A DNA stretch of 64,000 bases from Channa striata (Eukaryota; Chordata; Actinopteri; Anabantiformes; Channidae). The notes beneath the pieces were generated by a model that had not been told where the DNA came from, searched no databases, and saw nothing but the letters and a program-made list of their open reading frames with translations. The DNA lies in contig CM065173.1 of NCBI GenBank assembly GCA_033026295.1, forward strand, positions 18,413,812-18,477,811. The letters run 5' to 3'. This document shows positions 1-10,440 of this stretch, piece by piece. Numbering within the stretch: the first letter of the stretch is position 1; each line of letters begins with the position of its first letter. The translations under genes and the position numbers were made by a program.

Positions 1-1495
1 ATTTTACCCCACATAGGAAGGTTAACATAAAATGTTATTAAGGGGACTTTTTAAGACAATTTCCTCCCACAATCCTAAAACTCCCCTTTACTTCCTATCT
101 GAATGGTACAACCCAATTCACCCCTGCTATAAAGACCCTTCACCCATCACACTTCCTGTTTGATAGTTTGACCTGGGACCTGTTGGCAGATGGAGTGGTG
201 CATACACAACATTGGGTAAGTATCACAGTGACATTGGTTTTTGGAAGATGTGAGAACAGGCTGCATTGTCTATACAACTAAATCAACAACTCTACTCTGC
301 CGGCTAGATGGTAAAATAAATAGAATTGGCAATTTTAGTATGATATCACATCTACACCTACTCTCTACAGGGCATGGGCTCCATGACAGGAATTGTATTA
401 AGAGTACATTTTAAGAAGAGGTGGTCCTAATGTTTTGGCTGCCCTATTTAAAATGAATGATGTGTGGAAAACTTTTGAACCAACTCTTAATATCTTTATA
501 ATGGATCATTAATGCTATTTATTGTTTTGGCTCTAGAGGTGTCAGTTTTATCTGTGAATTATTTGATTAGTTTACTAACAAAAATTTTCGAAAATTTGAA
601 GGAATTGTTGCTGGTTTAAACTTCTAAAACAGAATTTAAAAAAGATTTCTTACTTCTCTCTCTTTTTATTTGATTCTGAAACGTCAGTCAGACAACCCTA
701 ACCTTTTGGAAATTGTGTTTGGTTTTTTTCATATTTTATTTTTTCACTGTTATTTATAAATTGAACTGTGTATTCACTTGAAAATCTGATTAGTAATCAT
801 TAATTACTGAGTAAAGTTGTTTTTAATGCTCTTTAACTCTTACTTGGCTCAGGTATGTTGGGCCCTCAAGACACTTATCTAACCCTGTCAGTAAGCTTCA
901 GCCTTCATGACCACTCATTATTATTTTGATTAATAATTGAGTTTCTCATTCAAACCTGCAGCCTCGTGTGTGGCGTTTGTGTTTCCTCCGCGTAATCCAG
1001 CTTCCTCTAACAGTCACGTTAGTTTAACTGGTTACTCTGAATTGTGAGAATCTGTCTGTCTGTGTTTTTCTCTCTGTGTTGGCCCAGAGACAGATCGCTG
1101 ACCTGTCCACGGTGGAACTTGCCTCTTCCCCCGTGAACGCTGGGATGGGCTCCAGCACCTCATGACCCTAATCTGAATAAGTGGGTAAATATCATGGACA
1201 TCTGCATGGACTTGTGATCATTTTAAACCCTTCAGCTACTTTTCCTGCTGTTTGGTGTTTTGCGTTGAAAAAAAAAACGTGGGACTAAACTAACAGAAAA
1301 TTAGAACTCTTTTGAAGCTGACATACATTCCTAATTGGCACTGAATCGTTGTCTTGAAAGCCAATCTATCACAAATTCTTTGAAAAAAAAAAAAAGAAAG
1401 CAAAGAACCAATTTATGACAATATTTTTCCATGTGTGTTGTTTGCCCCATGCTGCTCATCATTGTTTACAACCAGATAAGATTAGTGGTCAAGAG
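1..1495. other. Upstream intergenic flank
   Basis: This AT-rich stretch shows no credible exon. It holds an old SINE-like copy (listed separately) and two short A-runs near 1268 and 1382. A short segment around 411-442 reads like the end of a Tc1-type fish transposon, with a phrase close to 'ggtggtcctaatgtttt', but it is too short to be sure. The flank ends where base composition changes sharply to CpG-rich sequence. Distal regulatory elements may be present, but nothing here can be assigned by eye. Confidence 0.6.
955..1187 (+). repeat. Old SINE-like teleost repeat, copy 1 (5'-truncated, diverged)
   Basis: The order of phrases matches a repeat that is very common in teleost genomes. A 'tgtggcgtttgtgtttcctc' block is followed by a 'ccagcttcctct' block, then 'tctgtctgtctgtgtt', 'ttggcccagagacag', 'gacctgtcca' and 'gctgggatgggctccagc'. 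The same order appears at 32800-33123. The tRNA-like head is missing and the copy is well diverged, so it is probably old. The family name is not assigned. Confidence 0.7.
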
Positions 1496-1812
1496 GGGCG
1501 GACTAAATGATGTGTTAAACGAGGGCAGCGCAGGTTAGCGCCGGTAAGACTTTCTGTCTCTAAATTGGACCCTTGGGTCCTGCAAAAGCGGAGCGTGCGT
1601 TTCCTGCGAGGAGCCGCGCGGGGCGCTGCCGCTCCCGCTGCTCCCTGATCCCGCCTGAAGTTTATGCGAGACTCGCGGCGCATCATGGGCCGGAGCCGAG
1701 AGTTGAGTCCGATCCCACAAAGAGCGTCCAAGTTACAGAAAGTAGTTTCGGGCTCCGCTGTCAGTCCGCGGCACGGCCGGCCGGTGCACGCACGCGGAGT
1801 GTGTGGGCGCCC

Positions 1813-1813
<1 letters not shown>

Positions 1814-1861
<48 letters not shown>
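1814..1861 (+). repeat. (GT)24 microsatellite in the promoter/5' leader
   Basis: A perfect 48-bp alternating GT tract lies within the CpG-rich region about 320 bp before the start codon. It generates artificial valine/cysteine-repeat reading frames that should not be read as proteins. Confidence 0.97.
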
Positions 1862-1864
<3 letters not shown>

Positions 1865-1901
1865 GTCGGGCAAAGAATGGGGGGAGCAGCGCGCACAGTG
1901 T

Positions 1902-1970
1902 GAGAGAGAGAGAGAGAGACAGAAGAGGGAAGAGTTGAGAGAGAGTGTGTGAGTGGGAGAGAGAGAGAGA

Positions 1971-2002
<32 letters not shown>

Positions 2003-2003
2003 C
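1902..2003 (+). repeat. Compound GA/GT/GA simple repeat in the 5' leader
   Basis: A (GA)9 tract at 1902-1919 is followed by purine-rich sequence. From 1957 a GA tract runs directly into GT (1971-1988) and then back to GA (to about 2003). The tract ends about 180 bp before the start codon and is probably transcribed in the 5' UTR. Confidence 0.93.
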
Positions 2004-2184
2004 ACCGGCGGAGAGGAGGAGAGAGAGAGGGGAGGAGAGCCCGCTCTCTCCCCGTGCACTTGGCAGTCTAGTTGCGGGCTGCTGTGCTGTTGCTGTCGTG
2101 GCGTGGCTGGTCGCGCCAGGCGGGGAACTTCACCACACTGGAGCCCGGAGTCCCACTCTCTCACCTGCGCAGTTCGGAGCTGCC

Positions 2185-2272
2185 ATGGGTCTCTCGCCTG
2201 GATTCACTGTCCTAATTCTTTTGCCGGCCCTCCTGCTGCACACCAGCGGCCTTTACATCGCCAGTAGCGTCG
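2185..2272 (+). CDS. adamts2: ADAMTS2/3/14-type procollagen N-propeptidase, exon 1 (start and signal peptide)
   Basis: This exon encodes residues 1-29 plus the first base of codon 30. The ATG lies in a good Kozak context (gccATGg) and is the first ATG in its frame. Residues 7-18 form a hydrophobic core (FTVLILLPALLL) typical of a secretory signal peptide, as expected for a secreted extracellular-matrix protease. The exon ends at a donor 'cg|gtacgt' at 2273. A second possible GT four bases later (2277) would leave phase 2, which does not fit exon 2. The 2272 junction leaves a single G that combines with AC at the start of exon 2 to make Asp30. On its own the exon is not diagnostic; its identity comes from the in-frame join to exon 2 and its position in the CpG-rich region. 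Confidence 0.75.
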
Positions 2273-2926
2273 GTACGTACAGCGGCCGACAGTGAAACGT
2301 GCTCCGTGTTTATGTTCTCGTCCGGATCCGCCGCTTCTCTGCCTCATCAGCGGGGCTCAGCGCGGCTCTTTACGCGCTCGGCGCAAGTGGAGCCGAACGC
2401 AGCGTTTCATCCAGCGTCTCCGGCTTATGATCAAATTTTATAATGTTTTTTTCACGCTTTTGCAGCTTTTGAAAACAGCAACGTAGGACGCGTCTGCAAC
2501 TTCTGTATGTCCTGCTGTGATGCTTGCAGCTACTTTCCGGAGGTCCCCGAGCAGCGCGAACAATGCCGGGCTCCGCGTCCTCCCGTCCAGGGGGGGATCA
2601 TGACGTCTGGGGTGTAAAGGGGCATCAGATGCGCCGCTTTACTGTCGGATTTGCAGGGAAGTAGCCGAACGTTATCTGATTCGGCCGCTGTCGCATCTAT
2701 CGATCTGTCACAGGACACTGGAGTCGGATGTCAACTTATTGATCACACTATTATCAAATCATTCCGTCAACATGGAGGCTCAAGAAATATTAACTTCGTC
2801 TTTTATAAATCAGACACTTACAAATTACCTGTAATAGAATCAGCAAAGTGTAATAGTACCAGATGTACCCTAGGATCATATCTATCTCTGATTGTCATGA
2901 CATTGACACCACTAACCGGCCTTGGC

Positions 2927-2928
<2 letters not shown>

Positions 2929-2959
<31 letters not shown>
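2929..2959 (+). repeat. (TG)15 microsatellite, intron 1
   Basis: An uninterrupted 31-bp TG tract. Confidence 0.95.
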
Positions 2960-2961
<2 letters not shown>

Positions 2962-3468
2962 CTCTGGTCGCATCCAAAATGCACCTGTGTTGTCACTGCC
3001 ACGTCAATAAGAAAAGGTTTTTAACCACAGAACCAGAAAGATATGTGAACTGTCTTCACTGCAGGCAAAGTGTCAATGCAATATCTTCACTTTGCAGAAA
3101 TATTTGCATAGACTTAACACCATAATATTTATTAATGATGATGAGATAAATAATTGTCAAGTATATCCCAAAGCGTGTCACAGTGTTAAAAGCGCTTTTA
3201 AAGAAAGGATAAAAATGACAGATGTGCTATTTTACATACATACACCGGTGTGGATGCTATAGAAATCTTTGGTCTGGGATCGAGCAGCCTGACAGTGAGG
3301 AAACAGCGTGAGAAAAGCCGCAATTATCACTTTAATCGTGCACCGGCTTCCCTGTTGTCGGTGGAAGGGCACAGAAGGTGTCAGGAGCGCAGCGCGCACT
3401 GCTGAGGCTGCCGTTTTCCAAACGCGCACTGCCGAACATCGGGGTCGCCTCTGGGTTCATGGGTGGGG

Positions 3469-3470
<2 letters not shown>

Positions 3471-3503
<33 letters not shown>
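3471..3503 (+). repeat. (GT)16 microsatellite, intron 1
   Basis: An uninterrupted 33-bp GT tract about 335 bp before exon 2. Confidence 0.95.
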
Positions 3504-3505
<2 letters not shown>

Positions 3506-3838
3506 GAATGGAATTTATTTTTGCATTTATTACTTGGAATAAAGAATAAATTATTTCATTGCACTTTTTTTCTAACCACTTATCTTTTCTCTCTCCTGTT
3601 TTTTTTTCACCCTCCAATTAACCCCATACCCTGCCCATGTTATTCACTTTTTGTCCCCCTTGCTTCTCCATCCTCTGGCTTCTCATCAACCCACCTGATA
3701 TGGTTCCTCCCTGCACCTTTCCCACATGTTCTCACACTGCTAATCAAATAATGCTCCCTCCCTTCATTGCTCACTGGCTCTTGCCTCATGCCCCTCACCA
3801 CTTACCCCTTGCCACCCCTCTACCTGTTCTGACCTCAG

Positions 3839-4263
3839 ACTCCCTGCAGCATGTCCTGGGGGAGTATGGACTGGTGAGGCCCATCAGTGTGGATGCAGAG
3901 GGCCGCTTCCTGTCACATGCCGTCTCGGCTGACCGCATGGCAGGAGGGCAGTCCCGTAGGCGCCGGAAGAGGGAGGTAGGAGTAGGCAACGACGAGTGGG
4001 AAGCTCAGAGAGGAGCCGAGGAGGAGCAAGAGCCAGTGACCCGGCAGGAAAGGCTTTACTACAATGTCACAGTCTTCGGCCGGGAGTTCCATCTGCGCCT
4101 GCATCACAATGCCAGGTTGGTGGCCCCCGGAGCCAAGATGGAGTGGCATGATGACAGCGACGGCATCCGCTTCTCTGAACCGCTGCACGACGAGTGCTTG
4201 TACATAGGTGATGTCCGAGACACACCAGGAGCCACTGTGGCTATCAGCAACTGTGATGGTCTG
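3839..4263 (+). CDS. adamts2: ADAMTS2/3/14-type procollagen N-propeptidase, exon 2 (prodomain)
   Basis: This exon encodes residues 30-171 (codon 30 is split with exon 1) and ends in phase 0 at the donor 'ctg|gtgagt'. ADAMTS prodomains keep the zymogen latent in the secretory pathway; the mature ADAMTS2/3/14 enzymes remove the amino-propeptides of fibrillar procollagens outside the cell. Visible marks of this clade are an EYGLV...EGRFLSH block (residues 38-56), RLYYNVTVFGREFHLRL (101-117), NARLVAPGAKMEW (120-132), CLYIGDV (149-155) and VAISNCDGL (163-171). The NVT at 105-107 is an N-glycosylation sequon. Residues 69-74 are RRRRKR, a furin-type basic motif. The NARLVAPGA block and the large introns favour ADAMTS2, while the EYG...RFLSH segment also recalls ADAMTS14. 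The clade is secure; the exact orthologue is not. An alternative acceptor 11 bases downstream would break the frame. Confidence 0.93.
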
Positions 4264-7200
4264 GTGAGTGCATGATTTATGTTACCTGTACTCTCGCTTA
4301 TATGTTCACTCAAACACTTGAACAAATAGGAAAAGCATTTTTGTCAGCCGACTCTGTCAGTTTCCCTGATGAATTCTATAGCTAACAAGTTGTCATTGGA
4401 TTAAACTTTTGTTCCCCCAGTTTTCCTTTAAATTCTGCCCCTGTCAATATACTCTCAGTAGGAAGGAATTAAAGGAATCCACCATGATTCCATGTCTATA
4501 CCAAAGCCTAGTGTATTTAGAAAAGGTTTTACATGTAGGTGTCATATAGAAGCACTGGATAAAAAGCTGACAGCATTCAAATGGAAACTGCCTATTTTGG
4601 TTGCACAACAGTTGCTCAAAGAGCCTGAATTGTAAATCCTTTTAATAGAGCTGATGAATAGAGGAAAAGGAAAAGAGATGGCAAACAGTTGGTGAATGGC
4701 TGTCGGCAAGGGAGAGAAGTGAGATACAGACAGTGTGAAGACTGTGCTCAAGAACTGCTGAGATGAGAGGATGCAGGAGGATGGAGACCAGTGCCTGAGG
4801 AAGAGGTGGAAGGGACAAGAGTGAGAGATATGCCTCAGGGTGGAGCATACAAGGCAAATAAATAGGAGTAAAAAAAAATGGGATGTGTAGAGGGAACGGA
4901 GAGATTGTGGGGAGGAGTTCCCCTCAATAGGAAATGTGTTCATTAGCCAGCCTGATCAGCCCACCGCTGGAGCTGAGTCGCAGCAACTGGATCCGTTTAG
5001 GGTTGATGACACTGGGGACTGAGTGAGCAGCTGAGAGCGAGCAGGCAGGGAGCCAGGACAGCACAGGCCTGACATTCCCACTTAGCCTGACACCAGCCAC
5101 TGGCAACTCACTGCTGCCGCTGCTGTTCGCTCTGGCCCGTCGTTCCCAGGCCTACTGGCAATCTCTAGGAAGGGTTACTGTCAAAGCGTAGTTGGTTACA
5201 GATAACAGATCACTGCCCAGACATGTCGGGTTTTTGAAGGGTATGCTCACATCTTTTTTAGGTTGGCTAGGGATGAATAATGCTAATTTACATGTAAATA
5301 ATCAGCCTGCCCATACTGGCAACGAGAAGATGCCATCCTACCACGAGCATCTCCTCTGATTTTTACAAGCCTGCTTTGTTTGTATTGTGCACACAAACGA
5401 GGATGGACATGTTGTGGGTGACATAACACACATTCCTGTCGCCAATTTTATGTTAATCTACTGATGTACATTTGGTGGTGGTTAATGTATGAAGTCATGT
5501 GCCAACAAATATAAGGCAGAGGAGGATTGCAAGGTAGCAAATTAAGTATATTTAAAACAGAGAGAGAAAGTGTATTTGTTGGAATTTAAACAGTCATACA
5601 TTTTGGTGAAAAATATGAGATGTAAACATAACTATTACAAGGACACGGTACAAGGAATTAATTTGCACTTTTATGAGCAAATTAAGCTAGTATGAGATTT
5701 TGTGTTTGAAGTAGACAAATCAAGTGGATGTCTTCCAAAGATATAGTCATTTTAATACCTGACCTTCTTACTGCAGATTACCAAGAAAGCTTGTAATTAA
5801 AAAACAGGAATTTCAAATGTAGCATTTGTGGAGTATTCAGACGGACTTATATTTAAACTGTTGATTGTTTTCCTCAATCTGAGTTTAAATTTACCTGGAT
5901 TTCTTTTATTTTAAACAATATATGGAAAATATGGCCAACCTGAGCTGAACTGTGGATTTTATCAGCCATCTCTTGCTGTACTGTGGTGTCTCATTAGGAT
6001 GGGATCTGTTCAGGGCCGGGATGGACACAATTACGATTACACAAACCATTTTGTAGATAGCTGTAACGTTTTCACGCTCATTTTCCAGACATGATACTTT
6101 ATTTTGCCTCCCAAATCTTTAAACATTGACGTTTAATAGTTTTGTTACAATTCAATCCTAAAGAATATTACTGGCATCAGTGTTGTAGTAGCAACTCGAA
6201 AAAAAAAGGAAACTCCCTTTAATAATCACATCAGTGCCATCCACATTTAATTCGTTTCCCTGCACTCTTGAACAACCCGTGTCATTACTAATCAATTCGT
6301 ACAGCTTCCTCAGGCATGCCAAGAAATACAGCCAAGCTCTGTCAGGCTCTGCTTAGTTCTGCCCTTATTCTTCTAAGACTAGCCGAGCCACATAACCCAG
6401 TTCTGCCCCGCTGTGCCCACTTCTTCAGTGACCCAGACACCTGGTAAGAGCCTTTTCTGCCCTGTGTTGCCATTCACAGCCAAGAACCTTTGGCTGTAAT
6501 CCAGGGCAGGACGTGTGATGAAGGGAAGAAACGGACAGAAAGAGTTCAAGCCAAAACACACACACACACACGCACACACATGCACACACACATAACAATA
6601 AGAAAGCAGAGTAGGGAAAATGAAGAGGACAAAAAGAAAAGGATTTAAAAATGCACCAAATGACCAGAATAAATAAGCGAACAAACAAGAGCAGGGGGAA
6701 AAAAGAAAATCTTTGAATGGACAAATGACCTTTGGAGGGAATTGGATTTCTGTGAGCAGAAGCTGTGATCAGTTGGTTAGTTCTCTGGATGGTTGAGGGG
6801 AGGCAGTGCACTGTGCAGTATGAGAACCAGGGTGTGTGCTGTGCATTTGTGTGTGCATGTGTTTTGATTGGTGCAGAGCAAAATGAAATTGAACTGCAGC
6901 TAAGACTGTATTTGTGTGTGTGTAAAATTCATGTCTGCATGAATCAAATAAATAAAAACAATTAGGCTTAGGAAATATCCACTTCATGCACAAACACATG
7001 TGTGCCATCCATAGGTTCATTTCTATGAACACCTACTCAAAGCACTAAAATGTGTATTTCCATACTGAATATGTATATCATATGGAAATATGTTTCGGCC
7101 AATGACCGATTCAGTGCTCACCCTTAGTGATTAATTCAGGCAACACCACGGATGGAGAATCTGTGTCTCTTCAGCTGTTTTGTAAGGTTGTCTAGGTTGC

Positions 7201-8315
7201 AGGTTTAGGAACATTGCTTAAGGATGTCACATTAAACTGTTTTTGATGAACACAATAGGACTGGAGACGTACATGTTAGGTCAAGCTATTTGTTCATATA
7301 CAGTCCTTATTAAATGTATTAGTAGTTTTCTTATTTTTAGTCTCTCTGGCCTTTAATCTACAGTTAAATTCTACAGCTGCAATAAGGACTTCAACAAAAT
7401 ATTTTTAAAAACATTGAACCATTTTTATAGTAAAAACTACATTTTAAATAGAAAATAATACTAGTGGAATCCTGTGAATATAACTGAGAAAGTTGTGTGA
7501 ATTTTGATAATCATGGTAAACGTGCCTGAATTGAATTCTGTGTGAATTCATACATGCATGTGTGCATACTGTTTGAGAGTGTCTGAACCTGTGGCCTCAC
7601 CTCTGGTCTTTCCTTACCTACAATATTTGTTCAGCAATGTGGAGGCTGTGTGATGGGCTTGCCTGATTTTCTGCACATGTGGGTGTGAGGTCAGGTGCAT
7701 GCATGTGTGTGTATTTTTGGGATCTTATGTGGAATGTTTAGTGTCACCACAATGTCTGATTTTCCTATTTTAAGAAGAGACAAAGAGACTTATAGTGGTG
7801 GGAGATTAAGCGTTATTGCTATATTTTTTTTCACAATAACTAATTTAGTCCTTGTTAGATCCTAAAGTAGTTAAAGGAGAAACGTCACACTACAGTAGTA
7901 CCTAGACACTTGTCTGTTTAGTCATTTTTTCTTTGATGAAAGTTGGGCCTTATGTTTAAATAAAGACAGTCAAAGTCACACATAAACCAAACACACAAAA
8001 ACACACATTCAGTATGATTTCACAAGCTGAAGTAGTCTTATATTTTAAGCAGGTAAAGCACAGACTATCTTTTCTATGCAAGTAATTAGCATTTTAGAGT
8101 ATGTGACCATTTCATGTACAGGAGTACTGATGGAATAAATCCATATATGACAACTGCTAATGTTAATAATTACAATGAATGACAATTAAAGTGGCCGAAT
8201 TAAGACAGGATTAGATATACATGTAATACACAAACAAACACACATTGAAGTGAACATGTGACATGAAGTTCTAGACACAGGTACACATTCCAGATGGACC
8301 ACCACACCTGAGATA
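4264..8315. other. Intron 2, first stretch: mostly unique sequence
   Basis: No gene or recognised transposon is seen. An interrupted CA repeat lies at about 6555-6592. The rest is ordinary AT-rich intronic sequence with scattered short TG and CA runs. Confidence 0.5.
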
Positions 8316-8508
8316 ATCAGCAGGTTCTGACAAATGACAGGGCAGCTTCAGGTTACTGTAGGAACAGATTGTCACAGAAGTCTGGGAGCCAATATTCCTG
8401 CACACAGTGCAGCAATGAGGTCCAGGTGGGTGACAAGTGATCCTCAAGTCTCAGTGTTTGTAATCGAGGAAGAGTGTTACCTGTCATCTTGGAGTTTGCT
8501 CCTAAAAT

Positions 8509-8562
8509 CCAGGTGGATGTACACCTGGACCACAAGCCAGGTGTGATGTACATTTCACACCT
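8509..8562. repeat. Two tandem short inverted repeats
   Basis: A perfect 7-bp arm pair ccaggtg/cacctgg flanks 'gatgta' at 8509-8528. It is followed by an 8-bp arm pair aggtgtga/tcacacct around 'tgtacatt' at 8539-8562. Both loops contain a gatgta or tgtaca word, so the two units look related. They may be part of an unrecognised old repeat spanning roughly 8316-8660. Confidence 0.6.
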
Positions 8563-8907
8563 TCAGACATCTAGCGATACATGCTCACCTGTGCTAGACA
8601 ACGTGGGAATCATCAAGTGTATGGTCTTTTTAGGGATGGACAAAAAGTTTGCCTGAACCACCTTTACCTCACTGCATGACCAAAACCTGTGCTCGCATTT
8701 CTTTTATCATCCCCACCCCATGCGTCTCGCTCTTTTCGCTTTCTCTCTCTGTCTTGTGTTTCTTGGCCAGCAGCGGTAGCAGCAGGCAGGAGAGCTCTCC
8801 TAATGATGGTATTAAAAGAGTTGGGGGAAATGACAGAGAAAGAGAAAGAAAAAGAATGTGGCAGACAGCTTTTTGCTCCCCAACACCCACAGATTCAGAG
8901 CTTCAGC

Positions 8908-8926
8908 AAAAAAAAAAAAAAAAAAA
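8908..8926 (+). repeat. Poly(A) tract of about 19 bases
   Basis: An uninterrupted A run followed by an A-rich stretch. It could be the tail of an unrecognised retroposed copy, but no recognisable body precedes it. Confidence 0.85.
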
Positions 8927-9689
8927 GAAAACGAGACAGCAAGAGACAGTGTTCCTTTAGTGAGCAGTCTCTGTCTGTTTTTAGCAACAGCTCTGCTCCC
9001 AAGTGTTGATCAGACAAGTGGTGTTGAGGGTTAAGGGTATTGCCCGCTGTCTATGCAGCAAAAAAGACAGGAAACTAGATCCTCATCTGACTAACAAGAA
9101 GACATTTTGTGCCCGCTATTTGTATAGTACAGACATCATCTTTTGTTGGCAGATAATTAGCCCTGATCCTGTGCAGGTGTTGCTCTTTGTATATTCTCAT
9201 ACGCCATATTTATGTATGTGCTTCAGTCTGTTCATGTGTGTTATTAGTGCGCAGCAGGAATGCTGGAAGGAGGCTGTTATTTTGGTGCTTTCACTGAAAA
9301 GACTCCGACTACAACAGCAAGGAGAAATGCCAAAGCATTGACAGGTGTTTTATTTATTTCTTTTCTCGCGGAGGGTGCTTGTGCTTGGCCGAGTATTTGG
9401 AAATACGATAAAAATAATCTTCAGAATTACAATAATAATTCTGTGAAATGATGCTGGGACTTTAATATTAAAATTACGGCAGTTGTAAAGTTATTTAACA
9501 TCACATAGCCACTAAACAGAGAGCAGAAAGGCCGGCGGGGGGGGTTTGTGTGAGTGTGTGCTGACAGAGAGGCAGGCCAATCACAATAATAGCCCCGCAG
9601 CAACACTAAATGCCAGTGACACGGACACTTGTGCCAGCCACGCCCCTGGAATACGCTCAGTCATTACCTCCAGTTTAGGAGTCGATAGA

Positions 9690-9870
9690 GAATGCAGCCA
9701 ACCTATCCATCCATCCAGCCGGCCCGGCAATTAAGCTCGGTCATGCGTGGCAGCTCACTGCGCCCTACAGTGTGTTATTCCACCCCGGGTCACACGATAA
9801 GCAGCTCTCAACTGTAATCAGCTCAAATTGAAATGATGACATCAATTACAGCACAATGCACAGCTGTTAT
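9690..9870. other. Candidate conserved noncoding element
   Basis: This is high-complexity sequence with no coding pattern. It is dense in homeodomain-like (TAATCAGC, CAATTA) and E-box-like (CAGCTG) words within about 100 bp (9810-9870). It was judged by eye only; function is inferred and unproven. Confidence 0.25.
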
Positions 9871-10440
9871 TGACCCCAGCCCTCACTGGCTGTGTGGGGA
9901 AGGCTGCACGTAGAAAAAAACACACAACAAAGCGGAGGGCCGAGGGTGGAAGGAGGACCGCGGGAGCGGCGGGGCTGGAGGGAGGGCCGGGTGTGTGTAG
10001 AGGCCAGACTGCTGAAGCATGGTATGAATGGAGAGACAGACAGCGAGGGAGGGAAACATGTTCTTGGTATCTGATTGCAGGTTCCACCCTGCAGTGTAGC
10101 TCCACTCAAACACACAATTACTCAATCTAGAGCTATTATCAGACAGAGAGAAACAGAGGAAGAGGGTGAGCGAGAGGCAGACGGAGAGCAGGCCCATTCT
10201 GAGGAGCGCTATACAGAGCAAAGGAGTGCTTTTACCAGAGCTGTGATTACTGCCGCTCACTCAGTGCACTTAACCAGCCCCTTTGCCTCTCTTTCCTCTC
10301 GCTCTATCATTCGCAGAGTGCTGGCTCAGAGCACACGCTTTGCTTGAGTGGTTGAAATAACAGGATTCACCTGAGAAAATTGAGCAGTGGAACCCCAGCG
10401 ATTATCGGGAAATACCTCTGCGGTGTAACGATTTACAGAT

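Larger units (their letters stand above)
1496..2184 (+). promoter_or_regulatory. CpG-rich promoter and 5' leader of the ADAMTS gene
   Basis: GC and CpG content rise abruptly at about 1500 and stay high past the start codon, with many CGCG, GCCGC and GGCGC words between 1580 and 1810 and again from 2010. This is the usual signature of a vertebrate CpG-island promoter, and it lies directly upstream of the signal-peptide exon. No convincing TATA box was seen and the transcription start cannot be fixed. If transcription starts upstream of 1863, the leader contains at least one upstream ATG (1863) opening a short reading frame that ends before the main start codon. Two dinucleotide repeat tracts lie inside the leader. 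Confidence 0.65.
2273..3838 (+). other. Intron 1 of the ADAMTS gene (1,566 bp)
   Basis: The intron runs from donor gtacgt to an acceptor with a long pyrimidine-rich tract ending 'gttctgacctcag'. Its first 200 bp or so remain CpG-rich. It contains two GT microsatellites (listed separately). From about 3580 to 3838 it is strongly pyrimidine-rich, which lengthens the apparent open reading frame upstream of exon 2 without being coding. No other gene is seen. Confidence 0.75.

Noticed and set aside
1573..2295. Several overlapping open frames upstream of and across exon 1, on both strands
   Set aside because: They are made open by GT/CA and GA dinucleotide repeats and encode Val/Cys, His/Thr or Arg/Glu runs. 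The frame in phase with exon 1 has no ATG before 2185.
3637..3838. In-frame extension upstream of exon 2
   Set aside because: The region is a pyrimidine-rich splice-acceptor tract with no family similarity. Homology begins only after the AG at 3838, and the phase matches exon 1 there.
3840..3849. Alternative acceptor at 'ctccctgcag' just inside exon 2
   Set aside because: Use of this AG removes 11 bases and breaks the frame with exon 1.
3795..4325. Antisense open frames opposite exon 2
   Set aside because: They are shadows of the coding strand, with no independent family features.
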